Assembly: GCF_000308435.1 (NCBI RefSeq) | Contig: NZ_BAFR01000158.1 | Coordinates: 1-36,176, forward strand | DNA from: Nocardia araoensis NBRC 100135 | GTDB taxonomy: Bacteria; Actinomycetota; Actinomycetes; Mycobacteriales; Mycobacteriaceae | DNA: 36,176 nucleotides | Direction of reading: 5' to 3' | In this document: piece after piece, positions 8,889-16,340 of the stretch | Layout of the letters: each line of letters starts with the position of its first letter | How positions within the stretch are numbered: the stretch's first letter is position 1 | Position numbers and translations under genes: made by a program | Notes under the pieces: generated by a model | What the model was told of the DNA's origin: nothing | What the model saw: the letters and a program-made list of their open reading frames with translations, nothing else | Database searches by the model: none

Positions 8889-8942
8889 ATGGGCGATGGC
8901 GACACGCGGGCACCATCCACCGACGCGAGAAGGCGGTACTGA
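8889..8942 (+). CDS. Possible 17-codon leader ORF between narG and narH
   Basis: A short frame, MGDGDTRAPSTDARRRY, begins one base after the narG stop and ends one base before the narH ATG. Both junctions have the identical context TACTGACATG (8882-8891 and 8937-8946), which is why I note it. It could be a translational-coupling leader that carries ribosomes from narG to narH. It could equally be a by-product of a small duplication of the junction. There is no evidence of conservation from one sequence alone. Confidence 0.3.
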   Translation: MGDGDTRAPSTDARRRY

Positions 8943-8943
8943 C

Positions 8944-10710
8944 ATGCGCGTCATGGCACAGCTGGCCATGGTGATGAACCTGGACAAGTGCATCGGCTGC
9001 CACACCTGCTCGGTCACCTGCAAGCAGGCGTGGACCAACCGCGGCGGCACCGAGTACGTCTGGTTCAACAATGTGGAAACCCGTCCCGGACAGGGTTATC
9101 CGCGGCAGTACCAGGATCAGGAGAAGTGGAAGGGCGGCTGGACGCTCAACAAGCGCGGCAAGCTCACCCTGAAGTCCGGGTCCCGGTTGAAGCGACTGCT
9201 GAACATCTTCGCCAACCCGGACCTGCCCACGGTCGAGGACTACTACGAGCCGTGGAGCTACGACTACGACAACCTGCTGTCCTCGCCGCCGGTCGACACC
9301 ACGCCGGTCGCGCGGCCCAAATCGCTGATCACCGGCGAGGATACGCAGGTCACCTGGGGCGCGAACTGGGACGACGACCTCGGCTCCGGTCCCGAGCAGG
9401 TCGGCCGGGACCCGCTGCTGGCGAAACTGTCGGAGCAGGTGAAACTGGAGTTCGAAGAGACCTTCATGTTCTACCTGCCGCGCATCTGCGAGCACTGCCT
9501 GAACCCCTCCTGCGCGGCGTCCTGCCCTTCCGGCGCGATCTACAAGCGCGCCGAGGACGGCATCGTGCTGGTCGACCAGGACAAGTGCCGCGGCTGGCGG
9601 CAGTGCGTGTCGGGCTGCCCGTACAAGAAGATCTACTTCAACCACAAGACGGGCAAGGCGGAGAAGTGCACCTTCTGCTACCCCCGCGTGGAGGTCGGCA
9701 TCCCGACGGTGTGCTCGGAGACCTGCGTCGGGCGGCTGCGCTACATCGGCGTCATGCTCTACGACGCCGACGCGGTGCTCGAGGCCGCGTCGGTCACCGA
9801 CGACAAGGACCTCTACCCGTCACAGCTCGGCGTGTTCCTCAATCCCCATGACCTGCGGGTGATCGCGGAGGCGGAGCGGGCCGGGATCTCGCCGGAATGG
9901 ATTCAGGCGGCACAGGATTCGCCGGTCTACAAGCTGATCGTGGACTACCAGATCGCGCTGCCGCTGCATCCGGAGTACCGCACCATGCCCATGGTCTGGT
10001 ACGTGCCGCCGCTGTCGCCGGTGGTGGACGTGCTCAGCGAGACCGGGCACGACGGCGAGAACGTGTCGAACCTGTTCGGCGCCATCGACGCGCTGCGCAT
10101 CCCGGTGGAATACCTGGCCGAGCTGTTCACCGCGGGCGACGTGGGACCGGTGCGCGCTTCGCTGCAGCGCCTCGCGGCGATGCGGTCGTTCATGCGGTCG
10201 GTCAACCTCGGGGAGGAGCCCGACCCCTCGATCGCGCCGTCGGTGCGCCTGGAGCCGGAAGAGATCGAGGCGATGTACCGGCTGCTGGCCATCGCCAAAT
10301 ACGAGCACCGCTACGTCATCCCGACCGGCGCGGGAGCTCGTGCGCACGAACTGGACTCGCTCGCCACCGGGTGCAGCCTCGACACCGACGGCGGTCCCGG
10401 CATGACCGCGTTCGACCAGATGTCGGAGAAGTTCCACCTCACCGACGCCAACGGCGCCGCGCCGGAGGAGAAGTCGTCCCGGATCAACCTGTTGAACTGG
10501 GACGGTAGGAGCACCGAGGGTTTGGTGCCGAGCAATGGCGCCGCGAACGGGCGCGCCAACGGCACGAGCAACGGCCACTCGAGCGGGGCGAGCAACGGCC
10601 ACTCGAATGGCGCGGGCAACGGACACGCCAACAGCGACGACAACGGGCACCTTCCGGGCAGCGCCGCCTCCGGCGATCCGGCTTCCGCGCCCAGCGGAGC
10701 CGGACGATGA
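8944..10710 (+). CDS. narH: Respiratory nitrate reductase beta subunit (NarH)
   Basis: The 588-residue iron-sulfur subunit passes electrons from NarI haem to NarG. Three Cys clusters are visible: CIGCHTCSVTCKQAW near the N-terminus, CEHCLNPSCAASCP near residues 180-195, and CRGWRQCVSGCPYKK, in which Trp replaces one Cys as expected for the [3Fe-4S] site. CTFCYPRVE and CSETCVGRLR follow. The ATG at 8944 is preceded by GAAGGCGG (about 8928-8935); an in-frame ATG at 8896 would add 16 poorly conserved residues. An unusual Asn-Gly-His-rich tail of about 40 residues (10531-10650) precedes a Pro/Ala/Ser end. The stop overlaps the narJ start (ATGA). Confidence 0.95.
   Translation: MRVMAQLAMVMNLDKCIGCHTCSVTCKQAWTNRGGTEYVWFNNVETRPGQGYPRQYQDQEKWKGGWTLNKRGKLTLKSGSRLKRLLNIFANPDLPTVEDYYEPWSYDYDNLLSSPPVDTTPVARPKSLITGEDTQVTWGANWDDDLGSGPEQVGRDPLLAKLSEQVKLEFEETFMFYLPRICEHCLNPSCAASCPSGAIYKRAEDGIVLVDQDKCRGWRQCVSGCPYKKIYFNHKTGKAEKCTFCYPRVEVGIPTVCSETCVGRLRYIGVMLYDADAVLEAASVTDDKDLYPSQLGVFLNPHDLRVIAEAERAGISPEWIQAAQDSPVYKLIVDYQIALPLHPEYRTMPMVWYVPPLSPVVDVLSETGHDGENVSNLFGAIDALRIPVEYLAELFTAGDVGPVRASLQRLAAMRSFMRSVNLGEEPDPSIAPSVRLEPEEIEAMYRLLAIAKYEHRYVIPTGAGARAHELDSLATGCSLDTDGGPGMTAFDQMSEKFHLTDANGAAPEEKSSRINLLNWDGRSTEGLVPSNGAANGRANGTSNGHSSGASNGHSNGAGNGHANSDDNGHLPGSAASGDPASAPSGAGR
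10531..10650 (+). repeat. Asn-Gly-(His) low-complexity repeat in the NarH tail
   Basis: The 3' part of narH encodes repeated SNG, ANG and NGH units, such as SNGHSSGASNGHSNGAGNGH. The units are short and imperfect, about 4-8 residues each, built mainly from AAC-GGC/GGG-CAC codons. The core ferredoxin-like domains of NarH end well before this, so the tail is an extension. It may be flexible and weakly metal-binding through its His residues, but that is inference. Confidence 0.7.
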
Positions 10711-11387
10711 GCCTGCTGAAACTGCGCCGCCGCCCGGAAGCGGTGGTCGAACTCGCCCAGCGCGACCGCCAGCTGGTGTGGCGGATCGCCGCGCTGCTGC
10801 TGGACTACCCGACCGAGCAGACGCTGGCCATGATCGACCAATTGACCAGCGCCGCAGCCGGTTTGCCAGATGAGGTACGCGCGCACCTGAGCGAATGCCT
10901 CGACTACCTGCGGTCCACCCCGCCGCTGGAACTCGCGGCCGCCTACGTCGCGACCTTCGACATGCGCCGCCGCGCCAGCCTGCACCTGACCTTCTACGCC
11001 TACGGCGACACCCGCAAGCGCGGGATGGCGCTGCTGCGGTTCAAGCACGCCTACCGGCACGCCGGGGTGGAACTCGGGGACGAGGAACTGCCCGACCATC
11101 TGCCCGTGCTGCTGGAGTTCGCCGCCACCGTCGACCCGATCGGCGGCGAACGGCTGCTCGGCGAGCACGTCCCGGTGCTGGAGCTGCTGCGGCTCTCGCT
11201 GTCGGACAACGACTCTCCTTACGCGGGAGTGCTCGCGGCGATCGGGGCGACGCTGCCGCCGCCGACCACCGCCGACCGCAGGCGCATCGCCGAACTCGCC
11301 GCCCAGGGCCCGCCCGACGAGGAAGTCGGGCTGGAACCCTTCGCGATGGACCCCTCCCTGTTCGACGGATCGGAAGGCCGACGATGA
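10707..11387 (+). CDS. narJ: Nitrate reductase assembly chaperone (NarJ)
   Basis: A 226-residue, mostly helical cytosolic chaperone of the TorD/NarJ family. It binds the apo-NarG N-terminus and holds it until the molybdenum cofactor and FS0 are inserted. It shows the DYPTEQTLAMIDQL helix, YVATFDMRRRASLHLTFYAYGDTRKRG (the conserved central motif, about residues 80-108), and the LPDHLPVLLEF helix. The start overlaps the narH stop by four bases and the stop overlaps narI (ATGA), so expression is tightly coupled. Its position as third gene of narGHJI supports the call. Confidence 0.93.
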   Translation: MSLLKLRRRPEAVVELAQRDRQLVWRIAALLLDYPTEQTLAMIDQLTSAAAGLPDEVRAHLSECLDYLRSTPPLELAAAYVATFDMRRRASLHLTFYAYGDTRKRGMALLRFKHAYRHAGVELGDEELPDHLPVLLEFAATVDPIGGERLLGEHVPVLELLRLSLSDNDSPYAGVLAAIGATLPPPTTADRRRIAELAAQGPPDEEVGLEPFAMDPSLFDGSEGRR

Positions 11388-12142
11388 ACGCAACGCCGCA
11401 TCTGCCCGTCTCACTGTGGCTGATCCTGCCGTACATCGCGTTCACTTCTTTCGTGCTCGGGCATCTGTGGCGCTACCGCAACGACCAGTTCGGCTGGACC
11501 ACCCGCTCCTCGCAGATCTACGAGAGCCGCCTGCTGCGGCTGGGCAGCCCGCTGTTCCACTTCGGCATGCTCGGCGTTTTCGGCGGGCACGTGCTCGGCG
11601 TGCTGATCCCGGAGTCGTGGACCTCGGCGGTCGGGATCTCCGAGCACGTCTATCACGTGGTCGCTGTCGCGGCGGGGTCGGTGGCCGGCCTGGCCGTGCT
11701 GGCCGGCGTCGGCATCCTGCTCTACCGGCGTTTCACCGTTCCCGCCGTCCGCAAGGCGACCACCGGTAACGACAAGCTGATGTACGGGCTGCTGGCCGCG
11801 GCATTGATCACCGGCCTGCTCAACACCTGGGGCAGCAACCTGCTGTGGGGGACCTACAACTACCGCGAGACGGTGTCGCCCTGGTTCCGCAGTCTGTTCA
11901 CCCTCAGCCCGCAACCCGAACTCATGGTCGACACTCCTTGGACCTTCCAACTACACGGGCTGGTCGTGCTCGCCCTGATCGGGCTGTGGCCGTACACCCG
12001 GCTCGTGCACATGTTCAGTGCGCCGGTCGGGTACCTTGTGCGGCCCTATGTGGTCTACCGCAGCAAGGAATACAACGCCGCGGACAAGCGCCGCTACGCC
12101 CGTGCGTGGGACGCGCCCGTGACGCCCGAACGCTGGCGCTGA
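11384..12142 (+). CDS. narI: Respiratory nitrate reductase gamma subunit, cytochrome b (NarI)
   Basis: A 252-residue membrane protein with about five transmembrane helices. It oxidises quinol at the outer face and carries two b haems. Haem-ligand histidines are His59 and His69 (HFGMLGVFGGH) and His191 and His209 (QLHGLV...RLVH). Their spacings of 10 and 18 residues match those of E. coli NarI. The N-terminus begins with a hydrophobic helix (LWLILPYIAFTSFVLG) and there is no cleavable signal. The start overlaps the narJ stop. It is the last gene of the operon, followed by a strong hairpin at 12158-12193. Confidence 0.94.
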   Translation: MNATPHLPVSLWLILPYIAFTSFVLGHLWRYRNDQFGWTTRSSQIYESRLLRLGSPLFHFGMLGVFGGHVLGVLIPESWTSAVGISEHVYHVVAVAAGSVAGLAVLAGVGILLYRRFTVPAVRKATTGNDKLMYGLLAAALITGLLNTWGSNLLWGTYNYRETVSPWFRSLFTLSPQPELMVDTPWTFQLHGLVVLALIGLWPYTRLVHMFSAPVGYLVRPYVVYRSKEYNAADKRRYARAWDAPVTPERWR

Positions 12143-12157
12143 CGACGCCGTCGCGCG

Positions 12158-12193
12158 AGACCCCGCCAGGACAACGACGTCCCGGCGGGGTCT
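12158..12193. terminator. Strong hairpin between narI and the convergent VOC gene
   Basis: The arms AGACCCCGCC (12158-12167) and GGCGGGGTCT (12184-12193) pair perfectly over 10 bp. After an A/C mismatch the stem continues with GGAC/GTCC (12169-12172 and 12179-12182) around a 6-base loop. It starts 15 bases after the narI stop and ends 22 bases before the stop of the convergent gene, so it can end transcripts from both sides. There is no long T-run, as is common in actinomycete terminators. Confidence 0.8.
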
Positions 12194-12215
12194 TCGGCGT
12201 TCGCCGCATGTCTGC

Positions 12216-12671
12216 TCAGGCGTTGTCGTACGCGTCCTGGAGAACCGCGATATCGAGCTTGGACATCGACCGCAGCGCGGTGCCGACGGCGATGGTCTTG
12301 GCGGGATCGTCACCGCTCATCAGCTTCGGCAGCGCCGAGGGCACCACCTGCCAGGACAGGCCGTAGCGGTCTTTCAGCCAGCCGCAGGGGCCGGGCTCGC
12401 CGCCGTCCGCGGTGAGCGCGTCCCACAGTCGGTCGACCTCGTCCTGGGTGTCCACTACCACCTGCAGCGACGCGGCGTCGGTGAGCGGGTGGTCCGGGCC
12501 GCCGTTCATCAGCGTCACGGCCTGGCCGTCCAAGTCCAGCGAGACGATGAAGGCCGAGCCGTCGGAGTTGCGGGAGATCTCGACCACCCGCGAGTCGGGG
12601 ATCACCGAGGCGTACAAGGCGGCGGCTTCCTCGGCGGCGTTGTCGAACCAGAGGAACGTGTTGACGGACAT
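12216..12671 (-). CDS. VOC-superfamily protein (PhnB/3-demethylubiquinone methyltransferase-like)
   Basis: A 151-residue single-domain protein of the glyoxalase/bleomycin-resistance (VOC) fold, in the PhnB-like group. The usual signature runs through it: FLWFDNAAEEAAALY at residues 5-19, SRVVEISRN, AFIVSLDLDGQAVTLMNGG, and CGWLKDRYGLSWQVVPSALPKLM, the hallmark C-terminal stretch. The function of this group is unknown; some annotations call it a 3-demethylubiquinone-9 methyltransferase without proof. I chose the ATG at 12671 because AAGGAG lies 6 bases upstream on the minus strand; a longer frame to 12707 has no such site. It is convergent with narI and divergent from the gas vesicle cluster. 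Confidence 0.88.
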   Translation of the reverse strand: MSVNTFLWFDNAAEEAAALYASVIPDSRVVEISRNSDGSAFIVSLDLDGQAVTLMNGGPDHPLTDAASLQVVVDTQDEVDRLWDALTADGGEPGPCGWLKDRYGLSWQVVPSALPKLMSGDDPAKTIAVGTALRSMSKLDIAVLQDAYDNA

Positions 12672-12990
12672 GATGTGCTCCTTTGCGGTGGTGTGACCTG
12701 CTGTCACCTACTGGTCGGAGCCACTCGTCCACCTTCGACATAGTTCGCGAAGATTCCCGAGAAGTTTTTCCGGCAGCGTCCGCCGCTCACTGCCAGATAG
12801 TCGCTGGAAAGCCACTACAGCCGGGACAGTCTGCGCTTCTCGCAGGCAGAATCCCTCGAACTCTTCGGTAACCAGGCATACGCTGAGGTTTGGCCACCAC
12901 GATGTGGTCTACCCCACTTCTGGGGACGTCCAAGTCTCGGCGCCCCGGCTACGCGTTCCGGTGGCGGCCGAGGCGAGCAAGGAGTGAGCA
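12672..12990. other. Divergent intergenic region upstream of the gas vesicle cluster
   Basis: About 319 bases between the start of the VOC gene (minus strand) and the first gas vesicle gene (plus strand), so it should hold both promoters. Two short inverted repeats stand next to each other at about 12893-12926: CCAC...GTGG, then CCCC-ACTTCT-GGGG. They may be operator or hairpin elements. A clear ribosome binding site AAGGAG is at 12979-12984, six bases before the ATG at 12991. I could not settle on promoter hexamers. Confidence 0.4.
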
Positions 12991-13710
12991 ATGAAGGGTG
13001 GAGCAAGAATTGCGTTAGGGGTGGGCCTCGGCTACCTGCTCGGCCGCACGAAGAAAATGCGCTTCGCGATGACGCTGGCAGGCGCGGCGATGGCGCGGCG
13101 ATCCGCTGGAACGCCCGCCGAACTGCTCGAGCGCGGCACGGAGCTGCTCAAATCGACGCCGGAGTTGACCAAGATCACCGACACGGTACGCGACGAACTG
13201 CTCGGTGCGGTGCGCTCGGCCGCCGTCACCGCGGCGAGCAACCGCATGGATGCGCTCAGCAACCGGTTGCAGCAGGGGACGACGCTCTTGGCGGGCGAAG
13301 ACCAGCGTGGCGCACAGGCGGCGGATGAGGACGAAGAGCAAGAGCCCGAGGACGAGTACGAAGACGAAGACGAGGACCAAGAGCCCGAGGACGAGTACGA
13401 AGACGAGGACCAAGAGCCCGAGGACGAGTACGAAGACGAGGACCGAGAGCCCGAGGACGAGCACGAAGAGGACGAACAAGAGCCCGAGGACGAGGACGAT
13501 TCCGAGCGGGGTGAGGAAGACGACGACACCGAGCGGCCTGCCGCGCGGGCGCGCACTCGCCGGTCGAGCACCACCGCCAAGCGCGGAGCGGGCTCGCGGA
13601 CCGCGGACCGTTCGTCCGAGTCCGGGGATCGTAAGCCGTCCGGGACTTCCGGCCGCCGCCGCACTCGCGCCGAGGCCGGCCAGGCCCCTGTGCGCCGTAC
13701 GAGGAGGTGA
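12991..13710 (+). CDS. Gas vesicle accessory protein, GvpY-like, with acidic repeats
   Basis: A 239-residue protein opening the gas vesicle cluster. Residues about 1-105 form a conserved-looking domain: a Gly-rich hydrophobic segment (RIALGVGLGYLLGRTKK) followed by amphipathic helices. Residues 117-169 are a tandem run of an 11-residue acidic unit (QEPEDEYEDED). The last 60 residues switch to an Arg/Ser/Thr-rich basic tail. The ATG at 12991 has AAGGAG at an ideal distance. From memory, actinomycete gas vesicle clusters carry two extra genes called gvpY and gvpZ, and the position beside an SRPBCC gene fits; I am not certain this is the same family. The opposite charges in one chain suggest a scaffold or self-association role, which is inference. 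Confidence 0.6.
   Translation: MKGGARIALGVGLGYLLGRTKKMRFAMTLAGAAMARRSAGTPAELLERGTELLKSTPELTKITDTVRDELLGAVRSAAVTAASNRMDALSNRLQQGTTLLAGEDQRGAQAADEDEEQEPEDEYEDEDEDQEPEDEYEDEDQEPEDEYEDEDREPEDEHEEDEQEPEDEDDSERGEEDDDTERPAARARTRRSSTTAKRGAGSRTADRSSESGDRKPSGTSGRRRTRAEAGQAPVRRTRR
13339..13497 (+). repeat. 33-bp tandem repeat encoding an acidic 11-residue unit
   Basis: Five units in frame: copy 1 at 13339-13377 (39 bp, with an extra Glu-Asp pair), copies 2 and 3 at 13378-13410 and 13411-13443 (identical), copy 4 at 13444-13476 (diverged), and a partial copy at 13477-13497. The translated unit is QEPEDEYEDED. Because the unit length is a multiple of three, changes in copy number keep the frame. Confidence 0.9.
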
Positions 13711-13716
13711 CCGGCG

Positions 13717-14928
13717 ATGGCGAAGATTTTGCGTGACGCGACGGCAGGAGTCGGCAAGGTGGCCGCCGATACGGCGGGCCGGGCCAGCAAAGCCGCGAGC
13801 GGGGCGGGATCATCCGCGAAGAAGGCCGGATCTTCCGCAAAAAAGGCCGGATCTTCCGCCAGGAAGGCCGGATCTTCCGCCAAGAAGAACGCGCCACCGC
13901 CCACGCCGACCGGCATTTTGCAGCAGTCGGTGCAGAACCTCACGGGAGCGCTGACCGAACGGGCGGTGGCCGGGCTCACGAACCAGGTGTCGAAGACCGC
14001 GAGCCGGTTGAACGAGTACGCCGAGGGCGGCGGCGGGGGGAATCTGTTGGGGGCACTGACCGGTGTGCAGAAGCTCGCCGGCGGCGCCTCGCCGTTCAGC
14101 GCGGCCATGAGCGCGGGCAAGTCCAAGCTCGGTCACTCCCTGCGCGAGCAGTTCGAGAACGTGAAGGAAACGCTCACCGGCGGCAAGGGCAAGGGCGGCA
14201 GCAAGAAGATCAAGCTGACCAACATCGTCGAGCACATCGACGTCGGCGTCCCGATCGACCTGGCCTACGACCAGTGGACCCAGTTCGCGGATTTCCCGAA
14301 GTACACCAAGAAGCTCGAGCAGGTGGAGCAGGTCTCCGACGAGAAGCTCAGCTGGACCGGCAAAGTGTTCTGGTCGCGGCGCACCTGGGAGTCCACGATT
14401 CTCGAGCAGGTGCCGTTCGAGCGGATCGTCTGGCGGTCCAAGGGGCACAAGGGCTACATCGACGGCGCGGTCACCTTCCACGAGATCACGCCGCAGTACA
14501 CCCGCATCCTCGTGGTGCTGGAGTACCACCCCAAGGGACTGTTCGAGAAGACCGCCAATATCTGGCGCGCGGCCGGTCGCCGATGCCGACTCGAACTGAA
14601 GCACTTCCAGCGGCACGTGATGACCGAGGCCGTGTTGCACCCCGACGACATCGTCGGCTGGCACGGCGAAATCCATGACAGCAAGGTCGTCAAGGACGAC
14701 GAGACCGCTCGACGCGAAGAAGAGGAGAACACCGAAGAGGACCAGGAAACGAAACAAGAACCGGACGAAGAAGACGAGACCGACGAACAACAGACCGACG
14801 AACAAGAGACGGACGAGCAGGACGAGGACAAGCAAGACGAAGATCGGCGTCCTCGCCGTCGACCCGCCGCCCGCCGCCGCAGCGCGGCGCCCCGCCGGTC
14901 GCGTGAGAAGCGAGGAGCAAACGCATGA
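13717..14928 (+). CDS. Gas vesicle accessory protein, GvpZ-like, SRPBCC domain
   Basis: A 403-residue protein. Residues 31-58 are four copies of a basic 7-residue unit (GSSAKKA). Residues 60-160 contain a helical segment (LQQSVQNLTGALTERAVAGLTNQVSKTA) and a Gly-rich linker. Residues about 163-305 are an SRPBCC/polyketide-cyclase-like domain, beginning IKLTNIVEHIDVGVPID and including DQWTQFADFPKY and WRSKGHKGYIDGAVTFHEI. That fold usually binds a hydrophobic ligand. The tail is strongly acidic (about 320-372) and then Arg-rich. The ATG at 13717 follows GAGGAGGTGACC. It begins 6 bases after the preceding gene and overlaps gvpA (ATGA). Position and domain suggest the actinomycete GvpZ family; its exact role in vesicle assembly is not known to me. 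Confidence 0.65.
   Translation: MAKILRDATAGVGKVAADTAGRASKAASGAGSSAKKAGSSAKKAGSSARKAGSSAKKNAPPPTPTGILQQSVQNLTGALTERAVAGLTNQVSKTASRLNEYAEGGGGGNLLGALTGVQKLAGGASPFSAAMSAGKSKLGHSLREQFENVKETLTGGKGKGGSKKIKLTNIVEHIDVGVPIDLAYDQWTQFADFPKYTKKLEQVEQVSDEKLSWTGKVFWSRRTWESTILEQVPFERIVWRSKGHKGYIDGAVTFHEITPQYTRILVVLEYHPKGLFEKTANIWRAAGRRCRLELKHFQRHVMTEAVLHPDDIVGWHGEIHDSKVVKDDETARREEEENTEEDQETKQEPDEEDETDEQQTDEQETDEQDEDKQDEDRRPRRRPAARRRSAAPRRSREKRGANA
13807..13890 (+). repeat. 21-bp tandem repeat encoding GSSAKKA
   Basis: Four in-frame units at 13807-13827, 13828-13848, 13849-13869 and 13870-13890 encode GSSAKKA, GSSAKKA, GSSARKA and GSSAKKN. The DNA units differ at a few positions; one contains a run of six A bases. 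The peptide resembles Lys/Ala tails of actinobacterial histone-like proteins, which suggests a nucleic-acid or polyanion contact; that is inference. Confidence 0.85.
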
Positions 14929-15332
14929 CCATCGAACCCGCAGGAGGCGGCGGGGGTGGCGGAGCGGGCACGATGGCGCGCCCGAACTCCTCCAGCCTGG
15001 CCGACGTGATCGACACGATTTTGGACAAAGGCCTGGTCATCGACGCGTTCGCACGCGTGTCGCTGGTCGGCATCGAGCTGGTGACCATCGACGCCCGCGT
15101 CGTGGTGGCCAGTGTGGACACCTATCTGCGTTTCGCCGAAGCCGTCAACCGGCTGGAGATCTCCACCCAGCCGAAGGGGCTGACCGACCTCGTCGGCGAG
15201 GGCACCCAGGGCTTGGCGAAGCACAAGACGCAAGGCGCTCTCGAGGCGGCGGGCGAGAAGGTCATGGACTTCCTCGGCGACGTGCAGGACAAGCGCCAGA
15301 CGGCGAACAGGCCCAAACGCAAGGAGGGCTGA
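14925..15332 (+). CDS. gvpA: Gas vesicle shell protein (GvpA)
   Basis: A 135-residue protein containing the GvpA core at residues about 19-75. The core reads SSSLADVIDTILDKGLVID, then VSLVGIELVTIDARVVVASVDTYLRFAEA, the classic helix-strand-strand-helix that builds the ribbed shell of the vesicle. It is the closest of the three GvpA-family genes here to the major shell protein. Two additions are unusual: a Gly-rich start (EPAGGGGGGGAG) and a 60-residue C-terminal extension that ends in a Lys/Arg-rich tail. The start overlaps the stop of the upstream SRPBCC gene (ATGA) and its stop overlaps gvpF (TGATG). Confidence 0.9.
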   Translation: MTIEPAGGGGGGGAGTMARPNSSSLADVIDTILDKGLVIDAFARVSLVGIELVTIDARVVVASVDTYLRFAEAVNRLEISTQPKGLTDLVGEGTQGLAKHKTQGALEAAGEKVMDFLGDVQDKRQTANRPKRKEG

Positions 15333-16084
15333 TGACTACCGCAACATCCGTCTACGTCTATGGCATCGTGCCCGCCGATGTGGAACCAGAGCCGCACGCC
15401 ACCGGCGTCTGCGATGGCGAGGTCGGGGTGGTGCGGCACGGCGAGATCGCCGCGCTGATCAGCACGCTCCAGCCGGACCGGCCGCTGGGCACGCCCGACG
15501 ACCTCACCGCACACGCCGCACTGCTGGACGGATCGGCCGCCGTCGCTCCGGTGCTGCCGCTGCGCTTCGGCGCGGTCATGACAGACACCGAGGCGGTGGA
15601 GAACGAACTGCTCGAGGCGAACGAGGACGAATTCCGCTCAGCACTGCAGCAATTGGAAGGCCGGGCGCAGTTCGTGATCCGAGGCCGTTACGTCGAGAAC
15701 ACCATCCTCCGGGAGCTGCTCGACGAGAACGACGAAGCCGCCCGGCTGCGTGACGAGATCCGCGACAAGCCGGAAGACGCCACCCGCAACGAGCGCATCG
15801 CGCTGGGCGAGCTGATCAATCAGTCGATCGAGGCCAAGCGGGCCGAAGACACCCGCAAGGTGATCGCCGAGATCGAGCAGTTCGAACCACTCGTCAACCA
15901 GCGCGAGCCCACCCATGAGGAGGAAGCCGTCCACATCGCCGTGCTGGTCGAACTGGCCCGGCAGAAGGAGCTGGAGGACACGCTGCGCCGGCTCGGCGAG
16001 GACTGGGACGGCCGCGTTGAGCTGAACCTGCTCGGTCCGATGGCGGCCTACGACTTCGTGACCAAGCGCGCACCGGAGGGGTGA
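15332..16084 (+). CDS. gvpF: Gas vesicle protein GvpF (GvpF/GvpL family)
   Basis: A 250-residue protein of the GvpF/L family, which adds to or chaperones shell protein during assembly. It opens with the typical SVYVYGIVPADV strand, has VLPLRFGAVMTD in the middle (about residues 75-86), a charged coiled region at residues 125-190, and ends with LNLLGPMAAYDFV, the family's C-terminal signature (LxGPWPPYxF-like). The ATG at 15332 overlaps the gvpA stop and has AAGGAGG just upstream (about 15321-15327); the longer upstream frame runs through gvpA in another phase and is not real. It is the first of two F/L paralogues in the cluster. Confidence 0.92.
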   Translation: MTTATSVYVYGIVPADVEPEPHATGVCDGEVGVVRHGEIAALISTLQPDRPLGTPDDLTAHAALLDGSAAVAPVLPLRFGAVMTDTEAVENELLEANEDEFRSALQQLEGRAQFVIRGRYVENTILRELLDENDEAARLRDEIRDKPEDATRNERIALGELINQSIEAKRAEDTRKVIAEIEQFEPLVNQREPTHEEEAVHIAVLVELARQKELEDTLRRLGEDWDGRVELNLLGPMAAYDFVTKRAPEG

Positions 16085-16087
16085 GCC

Positions 16088-16321
16088 ATGTTCGGCGTGC
16101 TCACCTCGATCTTGACGTTGCCCGTCGCCCCGGTCCGTGGCGTGATCTGGCTGGCCGAGGTGATTCAGGATCAAGTGGACCAGAAGATGCGAGATCCCGC
16201 CCTCATGCGGCGGGAACTCGAGGAGATCGATGCGGCCGCGGCAGCCGGTCAGCTGTCCGAAGAGGAACGTAGACAGGCGCAGCAGGCGGTCCTGGATCGC
16301 ATGACCGGTCGCCGCGCGTGA
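16088..16321 (+). CDS. gvpG: Gas vesicle protein GvpG
   Basis: A 77-residue all-helical protein of the GvpG family, an assembly factor that works with GvpF/L. It starts MFGVLTSILTLPVAPVRGVIWLAEVI, the usual hydrophobic N-terminus of the family. The MRRELEEIDAAAAAGQLSEEE helix follows, in which the Leu-x-x-Ile spacing is typical. It begins 3 bases after the gvpF stop. A competing frame from 16081 overlaps it but has shadow-like composition. Confidence 0.88.
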   Translation: MFGVLTSILTLPVAPVRGVIWLAEVIQDQVDQKMRDPALMRRELEEIDAAAAAGQLSEEERRQAQQAVLDRMTGRRA

Positions 16322-16340
16322 TCCGGAAGGAGTGACGCGC

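Noticed and set aside
5039..8920. A 1293-residue open frame on the minus strand across narG
   Set aside because: It is the antisense shadow of narG in high-GC DNA, with His/Arg/Gly/Val-rich composition, no start site and no family.
12893..12926. Sigma-B-type promoter for the gas vesicle cluster
   Set aside because: Only partial GTTT and GG-TAC-like matches were found at poor spacing; the inverted repeats there are noted but no promoter is claimed.
13339..13497. 33-bp repeats as a possible CRISPR array
   Set aside because: The units abut with no spacers and translate in frame to an acidic protein repeat.
13832..13850. Run of six A bases in the SRPBCC gene as a possible frameshift site
   Set aside because: The frame is unbroken on both sides and the 7-residue repeat continues in phase, so no slippage is needed.
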